Origin: Macquaria australasica
Taxonomy: Eukaryota; Chordata; Actinopteri; Centrarchiformes; Percichthyidae
NCBI GenBank assembly: GCA_005408345.1
Contig: SEMN01000132.1
Coordinates: 496,001 to 560,000, forward strand
Reading direction: 5' to 3'
Length of the DNA: 64,000 nt
Shown here: one piece after another, positions 32,598 to 46,722 of the stretch
Layout of the letters: each line of letters opens with the position of its first letter
Numbering within the stretch: position 1 is the first letter of the stretch
Program-made: the position numbers and the translations under genes
Notes under the pieces: generated by a model
The model's input: only the letters and a program-made list of their open reading frames with translations
Told to the model about the DNA's origin: nothing
Database searches by the model: none

Positions 32598-35447
32598 GTA
32601 AGACGCGAGCCTTGCCTTGCACCGACTGCTTTAACCCTAAATCACAGGTTTTAGCGCGTCCATGGACCCATTCATTCCATACATGGCGCTCAAACCACCC
32701 TTTGAGGTTAGACTGAAAACAATAGCAGCCACGGGATGGCGAGCCATTCCCAGCACTGTGCATGTGGATGTTGCTGTTTGAGATCTAAGCAGTTGCTACT
32801 GTAGGCCTATACCCTGCACGATGTGTTGGTTTGAGATCACATGCTTTACTTGCATTGGCTTGGTGATTGTCAAAAACAGAGAGACAAATAGACAAAGCGA
32901 ATAGACACTGTCTCAGATTGTGAATAAAAACGATTTTTACATTAACAGTAAACACTATAACGTTGAAATGATGACAGTGATATCCCATTGTGTCACTGGC
33001 ATCCTGTTGAAATGTCCCTTTGTGTTTCTCGCTCGCACCTTATCCGCATACTGACTCGCACATTCTCATCACATCTGTACAACCATGACGCGCGGAGCCT
33101 TTTCGGTCTCGTAGCCTTATCTTATGACCTATGGCTTAAAAATCAGGTTAGAGAAAAAAAAGTAGTAAACCTACTATCCAGTGCCATGGACACAGGGTTG
33201 CCAGAGAAACCTGGCGGGACTAATCTTTGCAACCGCTCCATCTACACCGGAGATGTGCACGGCACTTTACGCACCGGCACACACATACTGCACCTTTGTC
33301 TTGGTGCTCGTTCTTCTATTAAACAATTATAAAAAAATAAAAATAAACCAATCATATAGCCTAGTGGTTAACAATGACGCAGTTTTATTGCGTCAGTTAA
33401 TGTGTTTCTCACCCTCAAAAATCAGACCGTAGTCCATTGTCTTTTTAGCCCTTACTGGAATCAGGATTCATGCCTTTCTATTGCCTAAAGATATATATTA
33501 TGGTCAATGAATAAACACGGTTCTCCTAGGTGTAATACAATAACAGCCTGGCTGCATTTCCACTGTGGCAGCTTGCCCATTGCATCCTGTTTATTTACAG
33601 TATAGCAATTCAATTGGATCTCCTTGTTGTCAGGTTCTGGCTCTGTTTAAGGTGCTCACAACAAATCAATAAACCTAATTGGCTTATTTTGGCAGCACTG
33701 CCACAACTGATGACGTGGCCTGTTGATGTTACTATAAGTGGTACATACAGTAATGATGGCACTATAGAGACCTACACTAAACGTAGCCTGTGTGCAGTAA
33801 CTTTTCTGTAGCTTTACACTTAGTTCATTTATAGTCCATGTGAGTTATTATCATCCAGAATTACTAGCAGCTTAGAGGCCAATTATTAATGGATAATGAA
33901 CTTCTGACATAAGAATATTTTATCTTATCATAGGCTACTACTGCAGACTGCACTAACGCACTCTCAGTAGGAATATATATATGATCAAATATTATATAAT
34001 TTCAAGCATCTTGTTGTTGCAGCTCTGTAACACTAACTACTGTAATTCAGTTGTTAATGAACAACAACAAAAACACGTGTAATTAAATATGATATGATTT
34101 TGATATGTATATCAGAGTTTGTCATGTTTGTTTTAGTCGCTTGTTTTTAACTTAATTTGAGGCTAAGGTTGCATAACTGGCCTTAGTGTTCTGTTTATGT
34201 TAATGATGATGCATTTATTGTACAGTAATGTTGCAGCTACAAGAAACCCTCCATCAAACATCTCAACTTCAGAGATGACAACAATTATTTCATCTCATCT
34301 AGCCTGATCATTTTGAAAATTGCTTTTTATTTTTATTTTTTAGATTTATCTGTCCTGGGACTGCAGAGCCAGTAGCTAAGTCTGGTACAGATCATCTTGT
34401 ATGTGGTGCCTGACAATGAAATGTAATAAAACTAACGTATAAAGCTCAAACAAAACAAAACAAAACACCAGTTACAGGACAGAGATAGCCTGCCATGTTG
34501 TGTTGACAATACAGTGAGCAGAATATGCTCAAAAGAATTGATTTCAAGATTGACCTCCACAGCAACTTTCCCTCTCATCTCCCGCTGGAAATCAATGGCA
34601 CGTGTGAATGGCTGACTCATTTAAGCCCTAGGGCAGCACCATCTCCAACACTCTCACATGACTTAAAAACATCTTCACCTTAACCAAGAATGCTCAACAA
34701 AGGGTGGTCTAGTTTTTGCACAGCCGAAAGCCAAAAGCTGGTATGGCTCTGCTGCCTTCCAACTTTAGGAAAAACAACAAAAAACAACACTGCAGTTCAC
34801 TATCTGCATCACTGAGGGGGTCACCTGGTGCCAACTGGCCTCCATCAGAGACTTGAATGGCACAAGAGTAGGGAATTGCACTGGGGAAAATCAGTACTGA
34901 CCCTGCCAACGTTGGCAATTTTCAGGGAAACAGTGCATTAAAGCTGGAACCACCTGCCATCTCCAGAGCTTCTTTTTTTTGCAGGCTGTTGGCCTACAGA
35001 AGCTTCTGACTGCCCTGCTTTTTCAGAAGAGAAGTGATTCCTCTCATCTCCCCTCATCATTTTGAGAAAACTTTTTTGGAGTCTGGATCTGGAGAGTCTC
35101 AGCTATCTCTGCTAAAATTACATATGGATGTATGTAATCATTATTAGATTAGTTTTGTGTCTACTTGTTAATTAGGCTTTCAGCTTCAGTTACCTCATAT
35201 CAAGTTCTCTCAACATGTACTCCCAACTAGAGCAGATAACTGATTCAAGCTCATCCATAACTATAGCATATCTTGGAAATTGAATGATAGGTTTAGAAAC
35301 TACAAAAAGTTCTTTGACACAAGAATTTATTGTTCATTAGGAAAGGTTAAGGCACAAGCAGAATAGAAATTGGACAGAGGGGAAGAAAACACTCTCCAGA
35401 GTTACTTCCCTCCAAATAAAATTGTTTTGAATTAATATATTTTCTCT

Positions 35448-36037
35448 GCGACGCCGAAGGTCGGCACGTCCAGGTCCCTGCCCTTGCCTTCCGCCCGGCT
35501 TACATTGCACCCAACCCCGATGCCTATCCCTGCAGGTGGTGGGCCCACAGGGCGACGGCTCCATGTTGATTTTTCGGGCTGTGCCCGACTGGGCCCCATG
35601 AGTCAAGGCCCGGCCACCAGACGCTCGCCATCGTGCTCCCGTCTCGGGTCTGGCTCCAGGGGGGGGGCCCGGTGTCCCTCTTCTGGGCGAGGTGCTCCAG
35701 CTCTCTATGGTCTGGTTCATTGTGGGTTTGTGATTCGCTCTTAGTCTGTCCCCTCCCCTTGAGGTTGAGTTGAGGTGGTTCGGGCATCTGATTAGGACGC
35801 CTCCTGGACGCCTCCCTTTAGAGGTTTTCCGGGTACGTCCAACTGGTGGGAGGCCCCGGGGCAGACCCAGAACACACTGGAGGAATTATATATCTCATCT
35901 GGCCTGGGAACGCCTTGGGGTCCCCCAGGAGGAGCTGGAATGGTTGCCGGGGAGAGGGACGTTTGGACAACCCTGCTTAACCTGCTGCCACCGCGACCCG
36001 GCCCCGGATAAGCGGAAGAAAATGGATGGATGGATGG
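35448..36037 (+). mobile_element. Rex3-like (RTE clade) LINE insertion with inverted 5' segment
   Basis: Flanked by an exact 11-bp duplication ATATTTTCTCT (35437-35447 and 36038-36048) and ending in an (ATGG)n tail. From about 35768 it matches the 3' end of the 43-kb copy and encodes MRWFGHLIRTPPGRLPLEVF and RGRPRTHWRNYISHLAWERL. The first half (35448-35765), read in reverse complement, matches the 5' region of this LINE family as I remember it (GCCGGGCCTTGACTCATGGG, GTGGGCCCACCACCTGCAGG). The middle of the element is missing. Confidence 0.8.
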
Positions 36038-39000
36038 ATATTTTCTCTATGGTGGTCCCAGTAGTAATCATATCAAAAACTGACGTGCCATTAAAACTGT
36101 GACACAAAATCCCTTTTTGTTACTTCAGTGACAGGGTATTTTATTTTGCTTGGCGAGTATGAGTTTGGTGACAGTAATCTGTTCTCTCCTCTGTGGCTCA
36201 CTCAGAAAGGCAATAGTTCATCCTGTAGCAGTACATGCGAAAACAGAAAGTATGCAGAGGCACAGAGAGAGAGAGACATGGTGGGGTAGAAGGAGGTGCT
36301 CCTATATCAACACCAGTGAATCACGTTGTGTTAGTTTTCCCCTGTCCTTGTGAAGCTAAGCTGTGCAGACAAAGTGTCAAAGCATGACGTGCACACTCTT
36401 TCCGCTTTACAACTTTCCAGAGCCTGAAAACTCAGTTAGATGAACTCTTGTTTAGACCCATTAACAGTGCTGCATTGATGCATGGTGCAACAATTATGCA
36501 GACATTTCCAAACTAACTCTGTCATGATGTTAATACAATCTAATCTAACAGTCTCACATTTTACATTTTCAGTTTAAGAAAGACAACATGTATAGTATCA
36601 TGATCAACTTTCCCATATGTATTTCTTGCAGATAGTTCATAAATGCCACATTCATGTGAGCAAAGAACTTGGACTGCACTTCCGTCACTCTCCTTACACT
36701 TCATCTCAGTGCAGTGCATTGATAGACTCCCCTCTCGGGTGTGAGTGTCAGCCAGTGGATTCATGTCCGCCTCCAATTGCAGGGCCGAGCGGAGCAGAAG
36801 GCATAAGTCTTGCATATTTGCGGCAGATTAAAGTCAGTGCGAGGCAAGCCACAGAACAGAATCAATAGATGCCCAGAGATGAGGTTGGAGCTGCTTCATT
36901 AATCACAATGCAGGCAGCTCTGTCCTCCACAACACTGACACCTGCTCTAATCTCATCGGCAAAAACCACACGCTGTCTACGGTGTCATTAAAATCTTTCG
37001 ATCTATTGGCTGGATCTTAGAGAAGCCCATATGAATAACGTGGTCAAGGGAGGATTTGGCCGTTGTTTAATTATTATTACATAATTTTATATGGAGTCAA
37101 TATCTGCACTGTCAGCTTTAATTGTCCTCTCTCACTCCATGTTTGAAAGATATCTGCAGTGGCAGAAGGAGTACATGCACAAGTACTTATTCTCTGCTGG
37201 AAGTTTAGTTAAGAAGTAAAGTTACTGGTATGAAAAGATGTCTGTATAATATTAAAATCTCTGTTTCTAGCTGTGTCAATGTATGCATCCCACAGGGCAT
37301 ATGTTGATAGGTTACAGCGGTACACAATCCAGTTTCTAGTGCAGTCACATTGGTGTGTGAGCTCAACTGGTAGTGCAGGAGATTTTCATGTGGGGGTCCT
37401 CAAATTCTAATCCCAGGGTTTGGAAAATGATTCCAAATAAATCTTGAACCCAGCAAGCTCACAGGATTTTCTGCTACTTGACAGGGTCAGCTTAAAATGA
37501 TTTATTCTGTAAGATACTATTGCAAAATTCAGTTCAGGCTTTTCTCATTTATATCCTTCTTAGTGACTGTATAATCTAAACAGTGAACATTTTCAACAAC
37601 TTGTCACAACGACTAACTTAACACACTATATCATGATTTCCCAATGCAAAGGGGAGCACTAATTAAAATGTGGCGTGTTGTTGACTTAACTTAATAACAA
37701 GCTTTATATAAAAATCTTGAGTAAAAACACACAATTCAGAAACATACTTTGAAAAAGTTCAAGTAAATGAAAAGTTACAGTACTCAATTACAGTACAAGT
37801 CATTTCTATATTCCCAACAATATATTCAACACAACAAAAACAGTTTGCCACATGTAAACTCTGGGGTTTGTGAGGACATGTTCTTGTGGAAGTATTTGTG
37901 GTGTCAGGGTGGTGGAGTTGTTCGCTGTCAGATGCTTCCCTGGTGCTGACGCAGATCCGGCCACACTGCCTGGAGGAAACTGGCTCGCCTCGCATCAGAG
38001 ATCTGCCACTCTCCATCTCTGACTTGCACGCTGATCGTTGTTTGGGAATGTTGAGAGCCCCTCTCTTCAGTTCCTCCGTCAGCTTAGGTTTCTGAGTGAC
38101 ACGGGGTGCCCTGTGACTGGTGCATTGGCTTCTTGTTCCCGGTCTGTTGTGTTCTCTGGGATTTTGTACAATTTGTTTCTTCAAGAAGAAGGTTGTGTTC
38201 TCTTCAGTATGCCAACCATCGTTGGAGTTGGTTGTGCCAAAGTTTGAAGCGGTTAGTTATTGATGAATTAGTGGTGAAATATATCTGCCAACGTGTCCAG
38301 GCATCCTATTAATTTCTCTTGACTTTGAAATGGAATCACGCTCTGTCTTACGTCATCACTGCCAGAAGTGGTTTGTCCCTAAAATTTCTAAATACCTGTC
38401 TGCTCTGGTGCATTAGCCAGCTTGCTGCTGGTAATCCACAGAGCTGCATGTCTTCTGGGGTGAATGGCTTTATGAGCTGTCCCCTTAGTGCCTAATGGAA
38501 CATGCCTGCCTCTGGTTGTAATTTGCCAGGCCGCAGAACCAGTGAAAACATGTCACTGTTACTTTTTTGTTAATTTCTTGATGTGGTAGTACTCCACTAA
38601 ATTGGTCATGTCATTTGGCTTCCTCTCTAAACATTGTCACTCAGAGGGACTGAAGGGTTTTAATCCTCGTTAACAAAATGGCCATGAATGTTAAAACATC
38701 TGGCTCTCTTCTGAATCTCACTGCTGTGGAACACAGACACAGCAGCAGACGTGGTTATGTGTTAGTGTAATCTCACAAATGTGTTTTCAACTGTGTATTA
38801 GTGACACTGTAGCTGTGAGGGACAAGAAAGAGTATTTTGTATATATATGTATATTCATGATATAAAAATTGAAACACAAAACAGATTTTTGAAATTACTG
38901 TATGCAAAAATATGTTTTCTTTCAATAATAAGTTGCATAGATTTAGTGTTGAGTGCAGCCAAACACTAATTTAGCACTGTAATAAAATTATTTTCTCTCT

Positions 39001-42000
39001 ATCGCCTGCTTCAGATTTATCTGTGGCCCACTGATGTTGAACAATGCGCATGATAATAATCTAATTTCTACATCCAAATTATTTCATCAAAATAGTGGTA
39101 CAGATCCAAACTCTGACAAATAGGCGTGGGATTATCTACTACCTGTGGATTTTGGATTACTGCAGTTTTACTTTCAGAAATGCACTCCATGCTACAGTGG
39201 TTAATCCCATCTAAAGATAATCCCCTGTAATTGTGGTTATGTGTGTCAAACTGCCTCGATAACAATAAGTGGTGTCTCTCCACAGGGCCAGAACACTGAA
39301 ATATTTCAGAGAGGGATGACTGTGTTTTTCACTGCATATTTAAAACTATGTCACATAAGGCTTTACATTGAAATCAACTATATGGAACATACTGACCCTT
39401 TCCTATTGATTCTAACACCTAGAAGCAGAGTTGTTAGCAGTCTTCATCTGGTGCAGGGACGAGGAAGCAGAGGACATGACAGATTCTCACAATGGCTTAT
39501 TATCTGCTAAACTGGACAAAGATAACATCAAAAGAAAATGGTAGAGTATCTTTATCTGGTCTGCTTTCCACTGAGAGAGCACACTTTAATGACTTTGTCC
39601 AGTTTCTTTTTTTTACACTCATTGTATAGGGTATATAGAGGGTATATAGAGGTGACAAATGGCAAATAATACCTTTGCCAGCCGTGTGACAGTCCAGCTC
39701 TGAGTGCTAATGGGCTCACCGCAGATCAAATGCTGTTAGCCGATCTGAGATGAAGGAAAGAGCTCATCTGTTCAACTGAGCATGTTGCAGCTCTGACTCA
39801 TTTGTCTGTAAGTCTTCACACCACCCTAAGCTCACTTTCAGATTGTGTGTACAGTATGTGCCACATGCACTTCTACAGGAGCTGAACGCCACAGATGTCT
39901 TCTTCATTTATCTCCAAACAGAATAAGGCATCACTGAAGGTCTGCAAAACTTCAAGTTGTTGTTTTTGTAAAGGCACGAGTTGTTGTACTGTAGACAGAA
40001 GGAAATTTCATCATGTTTGCCTCAGACTAGAATAATATGCTTTTGCTAAACATATTGCAAAAACCTAGAAGTGAAACTAACTAACTTATACTTCAGGTAG
40101 GTTTTTAAAGCACAGCAAAGGTATAAATACCATTACAACAGACCATGTGTGGCACTGCGGAGAGCTATTGGAGGTCTGAGGGCACAAAGAGGTCACAGAA
40201 GCAATTACAGTATTCCAAGGTCACTGTAGAAGGCATGAGCTGCTGTCGTCATTCAAGACAACCTGCACAAAATGGGACTGAAGCACCCTATTGTAGAATT
40301 ATTGTGAGTTAAATATTGAAGAGAGGGGTGTTTTCTGGTCAGAGCGTCACCGGTGAAATACTTCTGAGCGAAGGTCTCCAAATCATGTAGTGTACAGAGG
40401 TTTTATGGCCTGCTGGATTCTATATTTTAAATCATGCTCAGGATTAATAGTTGCTCTGGACATTAACTAATTAAAGTTGGTGAAAATTATAAAGGGGATT
40501 AAGGCGAGGTAAGAAAGGGAGGTGATAAGGCTAGACCAGTGGTAATAAACAGGAGCTACAGGCTGGAACAGAGCAGGCCTGGGAGAGAGCGGCTAACTGG
40601 CCAGCAGGCCTCTGTAGTGCTGATGGTAAGGGCAAATGATTGCCTCTGGTTTGAGCAGAATGCAGATTAGTGATTGGCTGTTTCTTAACTTTGAGCAAGG
40701 GCTGTAGTCTCTGTAGCGATAATTCACCAGTAAGACACCAGAACAGCCAACCACCATCTCCTCTGCACACATGCAGAGAATAGTTAACAGGATTACCTGC
40801 TTTTTGCTCTTCCCCAATCCTGCAGCTCATTTCATAAGCAAGTTACAAACAGGGCCTCACATCAGCTTGCATCAATGTTCCACCTCAGCAGGTCTCACAG
40901 CCTATGAGAAGAAACATCAGTATGAAAAGCAGAAAGACTTGAGCTGACCTGATGGACTGGTAGATTGGGGAAGATAAAGGGATTGTTCAAGAGGCTGCTA
41001 ATGGCTTTATGAAGCCTGATCCATTGTTTGTTGTAACCTATGGTACATCTTAAAAACCTTCGAAAACTGGTCCTTAATGCACAGCATTGAGTGTAAGTGA
41101 AGTATGTGGCAACGCGAACAATAATAAAAATAGCCAGAAGTTTCAGTTAATGATATCCACACTAACAGTGAGGAGTGAGCAGAGCAGGTTCGGGTTTAAA
41201 AATATAGTTATTTTAACAACATTGTGCCAGTGCACCATGTTTCTAAAGTGCTGCTGTTGCAGATACAAACTGCCCAAATCCTGTCTGGATATTATACAAA
41301 ACACAATGGGACACTGTACAAAATATTATAGGAAAGCGTTAAAGGAAAGCTGTGATGCAAGCTAGACTTTCTTAAAGCAGAGCTATTCAGTTGTCAGACA
41401 TATTTTATATGAACTGGAATGGCTTGTACTCATGATCAGACACCCGCATTTTGGCAATTATCGACACCTAATTTTTCATTGCAGCCCCACTTGTACCTGA
41501 ACTAAATTCATACGCAACTATTTTGTTTTAGAAATCAGGTTTTGTGGGAATGGAAATGTTGGCCAGAAATGTGTGTTTTGAACAAAAAACACATTTTGCA
41601 ACAACATTTTGCAACAACATTCAGTTTTCCTCAACTCACCAGCTGATGAGTTGGGGACGAGAGGATGTAGTTGCTGTATGGCAGGAGTTGGAAGCGTGAG
41701 GAAGAGTAATCAGTTTCAGCCATTGCTCATTAATTAAGGTCTTGCAACCCCCCCCCACCTTCACCAAGCTGCGTGTGCTCTGGAGGTTAATACTATTGAC
41801 CATATTGATCTCTGGGTCACTCACTCAAAACAGCTGTTTCATTAGAATGAAGATATGGACACAGTCTCTAGAGTGAAGGCTGAGGATGCACGAAATACAG
41901 TGTGTTTGTTGAAGCTTCCAGGTGTGTTGACTGACGGGTAGGAGAGATCAACACAAACTATATAATGGTGTGGACTAGATCTCTAATGAAGATGGACATA

Positions 42001-43054
42001 ATCACTAACATCTTTAGAGAAAGCTGAAAGACCATTATGAATATTATACTGCACCTAATTTAAAGTCATATATACGTACTGTATAGATTCACGTTTTTGT
42101 GCCACGTTTAATGTCTGAAATGACTGAGGCACTTAGTATTGGCTTCTCTTGAGCTGGCATATGAAAGATGATATATAGAGGAAAGCCATTAGTACCATTC
42201 CTCAGAGAAAGCTCATACATTCAGCACTGATGAGGACAGAGAATGGAGGGGTAATACATTCGGAACAAAATATTCAACAGGGAGAATAAAGATAAAAGAA
42301 ATTCAGATAAAATGGCGGATGGTTAAAATCACAGTATATGAAACCCAGAAGTAGTAAATGTCAACCTCTCAAATGAAATGTGGGTGTGTGCCTTTATATG
42401 CATCAGTGTGTTGATTTCAGTAATATTTTAGTACTGTGTGAAAATGATGAAGCAAGTGTTAAATGTGAGTGGGCCTTCTGTTTGAAAGAATGGGAAAGAA
42501 AGACATTGTTAAGATTACTGCTAAATATAGCAACCGATCCCTCACTGGTCCCTGAAGCCAATTTTACACAGTCTGGAGCAGTGAACATCATGGCTGCGCC
42601 TGCCTCCTTCTCATCAAGGAGACAGCATTTACATAATGAGACGCTGCCACGGCAACAAAGCCCCAATAAGCACGCGAGTCGTCAGTCATGGGGGGTGGAT
42701 ACCAAGGTGCCTTCCTACATACATGCACTCTTGATGCGCTGGGAGCCGCAGCGGTGTAAACGCTGTCACACATGCACACACACAAACAAATGCTCCGAGC
42801 CCGAGAGAGAGAGAGTCCGTATGGACAGACATGCTTGATTAGAAAATAAAGGGTGGGAAGGCAACAGTAAATGGGCGGTCCTCTGGAGTGGTGTTGGCTG
42901 AGGGTTTGGAGATGTGTGATTGTGTGTGTGGTGGGGGTTGGGCACTGTAAACACGTGGTATGCACATTACACTGAGTTAAACTGTGGTGTGGTGTTTTGG
43001 TGCACGAGCATGTTGGTGTGTTTTTGATACCTGATGTGTATGAGATGTATGACA

Positions 43055-44359
43055 TCCATCCATCCATCCATTTTCTTCCGCTTATCCGAGGCCGGGTCGC
43101 GGTGGCAGCAGGTTAAGCAGGGTTGTCCAGACGTCCCTCTCCTCGGCAACGCTTTCCAGCTCCTCCTGGGGGACCCCAAGGCGTTCCCAGGTCAGATGAG
43201 ATATATAATCCCTCCAGCGTGTTCTGGGTCTGCCCCGGGGCCTCCTACCAGTTGGACGTGCCCGGAAAACCTCCAAAGGGAGGCGTCCAGGAGGCATCCT
43301 AATCAGATGCCTGAACCACCTCAACTGGCTCCTTTCGATGTGAAGGAAGCTCCCTCCGGATGTCCGAGCTCCTTTCCCTATCTCTAAGGGTGAGCCCAGC
43401 CACCATGCGGAGGAAACTCATTTCGGCCGCTTGTATCCGCGATCTCATTCTTTCGGTCACTACCCAAAGCTCATGACCATAGGTGAGGGTTGGAACGTAG
43501 ATCGACTGGTAAATCGACAGCTTTGCCTTCCGGCTCAGCTCCCTCTTCACCACCACGGTCCGGTACAACGCCCGCATTACTGCTGATGCTGCACCGATCC
43601 GCCTGTCCATCTCACGTTCCATCTTACCATCACTCGTGAACAAGACCCCGAGATACTTGAACTCCCCCGTCTGGGGCAGTAACTCACCTCCAACCCAAAG
43701 GGGGCAGTCCACCGTTTTCCGGCTGAGAACCATGGCCTCGGACTTGGAGGTGCTGACTCTCATCCCAGCTGCTTCACACTCGGCTACAAACCGCCCCAGT
43801 GCATGCTGAAGGTCACAGCCCGATGAAGCCAACAGAACCACATCGTCCGCAAAGAGCAGAGATGCTATTCTGAGACCACCAAACCGGACACTCTCCTCCC
43901 CCCGGCTGCGCCTTGAAATCCTGTCCATGAATATCACAAACAGAATTGGTGACAAGGGGCAGCCCTGGCGGAGTCCAACACCCACTTGGAACGTGTTTGA
44001 CTTTGTGCCGAGAATGCGGACACAGCACTCACTTCGGTTATATAGGGACCGGATGGCTTGTAGCAGCGACCCCGGTACCCCATACTCCCGCAGTACCCCC
44101 CACAGGACCCCCCGGGGGACACGGTCGAAAGCCTTCTCCAAGTCGACAAAACACATGTAGACTGGATGGGCAAACTCCCATGAACCCCCCAGCAGCCCTG
44201 CAAGAGTAAAGAGCTGGTTCACTGTGCCACGGCCAGGACGGAATCCACATTGCTCCCCCTGGATCCGAGGTTCGACAATCGGTCGTAGTCTCCTTTCCAG
44301 CACCCTGGAATAAACTTTCCTGGGGAGGCTGAGCAGTGTGATACCATGGTAATTGGAGG
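43055..44359 (-). mobile_element. 5'-truncated Rex3-like (RTE clade) LINE
   Basis: On the minus strand it encodes NYHGITLLSLPRKVYSRVLE, GEQCGFRPGRGTVNQLF, FVDLEKAFDRVPRGVLWGVL, GLRQGCPLSPILFVIFMDRI, LLFADDVVLLASS (catalytic FADD), EFKYLGVLFTSDG and the 3' end shared with the 35-kb copy. The nucleotides for QGCPLSP match the published Rex3 PCR primer as I recall it. The tail is (CATC)n on the plus strand. A 9-bp duplication TGTATGACA flanks it (43046-43054, 44360-44368). A frameshift near 43365 separates the long frame from the C-terminal frame (43082-43324). It is truncated and non-autonomous. Confidence 0.88.
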
Positions 44360-46539
44360 TGTATGACAGCACAACACAATTTATTCCACAGTCTTAATTG
44401 CTTACAAGGTCTTACAACTTAAAAAAACCAACTGTATGCTATTCAATGGGTTCAATGGGATCAATTGTTGTAATGTCTTTTTTTGGTGGACCCACTTCCC
44501 CTCACCTTTCTCATATTTCATACTTTTCCCAGATTGATTTGCAACAAGATTTAGGCTACAGTATATACAATTTGTGTGTTGAGAAACCAGTAGCAATAGC
44601 AATAGTGACAGTGATGGCAAAAGCAAAAGGAAAAGTTTAGTCAAAATGAGAAAAACCTCAAATTTTTTCTCAAAGCGCTCTGCATTCTGATCTATTGATG
44701 CTGCTGTCAACATGAAATTAGTGGTTTCTCCCAAACAAGACCAAATCCTTAATATTCATCCTTTATGTTTTAGTTTGATATGTTCATCTACTTGCAACCG
44801 AATATAGCATCTACATTGATACAGTACTAGTACTGTATTTCCATTTAATGCCATGTCTTTGTTTGGCCAGTTTTCTCTGTGATTAAAAAACACCATCAAA
44901 ACAGAAACTGGTCTTAATGTCACAAGATAAATCACACTTTTTTACATTATGAAAGTCTTTTGGATGGATCTTTTCCAATAAACAACAGTTTATCGTCTAA
45001 ATGATGTAGACAAAAGAGAGAATCCTTGACCATAGAACCAAAACTCATACATAAAGGGACTGAGACTTTAACAGGTGGCGGGTTCAAAACAGAGAAGAAA
45101 ACACATGTAAACATTGTACAAAAACCTTTACAAATATAAAAGCCACAACAATGCAAACTTCTACAAACAAATTGCCTGGAGAAGCACGTTCCAGCCTTAC
45201 CTCAGAGTCAGAACAATAAACATCCTTGTATTAGCTCTGCCATCTGTTAGCATAAGCATTCGTTTCCACACATCTCTAACGCAAAATAGAATTAAAAATA
45301 TCACCCTCACAGAATCACATTTTTACTCGCTGTGTTTGCAATTAATACGTGATATTGTTAGGAATGGTTGGAAATGGTTGAAAACATACACTGGTGCTGT
45401 AGTTCCCCAAACCTTACTTAAAATCGCAGTCAGTAGACCTTTGGCTAGACTGCAGTGTGATTCAGTTTCCTACCTGACAAACTTTTCTTTTCGTTTTGTC
45501 AGATGTCATCAGAGATTCTCTGTGGTGAATGATCACATCATTTTCAGTGTAATTAGAGGAGACAAGTCTCTGCCTACACTGCAGTGCAGAGGGAGAAAGA
45601 TAACGAGATGGAGAGAGAAGCAAAGGGACAAAGAGAGGGAGTGTGAGAGGGAGTGAGAGAGAGAGAGAGAGTGTAATCCATAACAGCAGAACTGGCCACC
45701 ATAAAGAAAATGAACAGTGCTGAAGGCGAATTGAAAAGGTTACATGCAATAAGGACAAAACGCTTCAGCTTTGCTTAAAGGTTATCGTGGAAAATTTAGA
45801 TAGGGACACTGTTAAATTGCTTCAATTCCTTCACTTACTGTGGTTCCTTGACTAATACCTTCTATAATAATCCCAGCAGTTTCGTTTCTGATTCCAGTTT
45901 GATTATATTCCACTCTTCAGCAGTCTATGTAATAAACTCCTTTGGTCAGCTGTGCAATCAAGTGGTCAGTTGTTGTCCCCAGCCTTACACAACAGACGCA
46001 TTCTTTATATTTCTTTGTTCGAATCTTTGCTGTACTATTCATAGCACAAAGACCTTTGTATCACAGCAACCTTCAGAATGTGTCTTACAGTGAAGGAAAT
46101 ATACTGCAACCCCCAACCAGCAGAGTCTGAGATGGCTCTTGTTTTCACATGATGATCTGTGTATAAATATCTATATATGTGTGTTTTCTATCTGGTCTGC
46201 CAGTGTATTCTTAGGATTTTGCAGGGCTCTCTTTGTATTTGGCTGTACTCCGTAGATCAGAATGGAAGGCATCTGGTGTTTGTTAGTAGCCCAGATTAGA
46301 TTTTTTTTGTTTTTTTGTTTATATTGTGTTAGTCTTCTGTGTGCTGCACTGTGCAGATATGGATCTATATACAGCATGTATGCATGATTGTGAGTGTGTA
46401 TGTGTGTAGCACAAAACAACGACTCAGTTAGTTGACTGACAAAAAAATAAATAAATAAATAAAAAAGGATGAATCATTCAAACCAGGCAGAAATACGAGA
46501 ATTTGCTGCTTTTCTCTGTTTTATATCATTGTACACTGA

Positions 46540-46722
46540 ATATCTGAGTTTAGGTTGGCTGGACAAAATAAGCAATTTGAAGACCTCACTTTGAACTCTG
46601 GGAAATGGTCTTTTTTCCACTATTTTCTGACATGACATGTTTTAGACTGATTAATCAATTAACTTGAAAATAATAGTGATATTAATCAATAATAAAATAA
46701 TAGTTAGTGGCAGCTCTAGTGT
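46540..46722. mobile_element. MITE-like repeat, ATTAATCGATT family, copy D (partial)
   Basis: GGACAAAATAAGCAATTTGAAG, TTTGAACTCTGGGAAATGG and GATTAATCAATTAACTTGAAAATAATAG, ending in GCAGCTCTAG. One end is missing relative to the copies at 8250 and 57712. Confidence 0.6.

Noticed and set aside
35337..35787. Pro/Arg/Gly-rich minus-strand proteins (86-127 codons)
   Set aside because: They lie in the inverted 5' segment of the Rex3-like insertion and its flank, not a host gene.
43813..44379. Several overlapping frames on both strands
   Set aside because: All are out-of-frame shadows of the LINE reverse-transcriptase frame.
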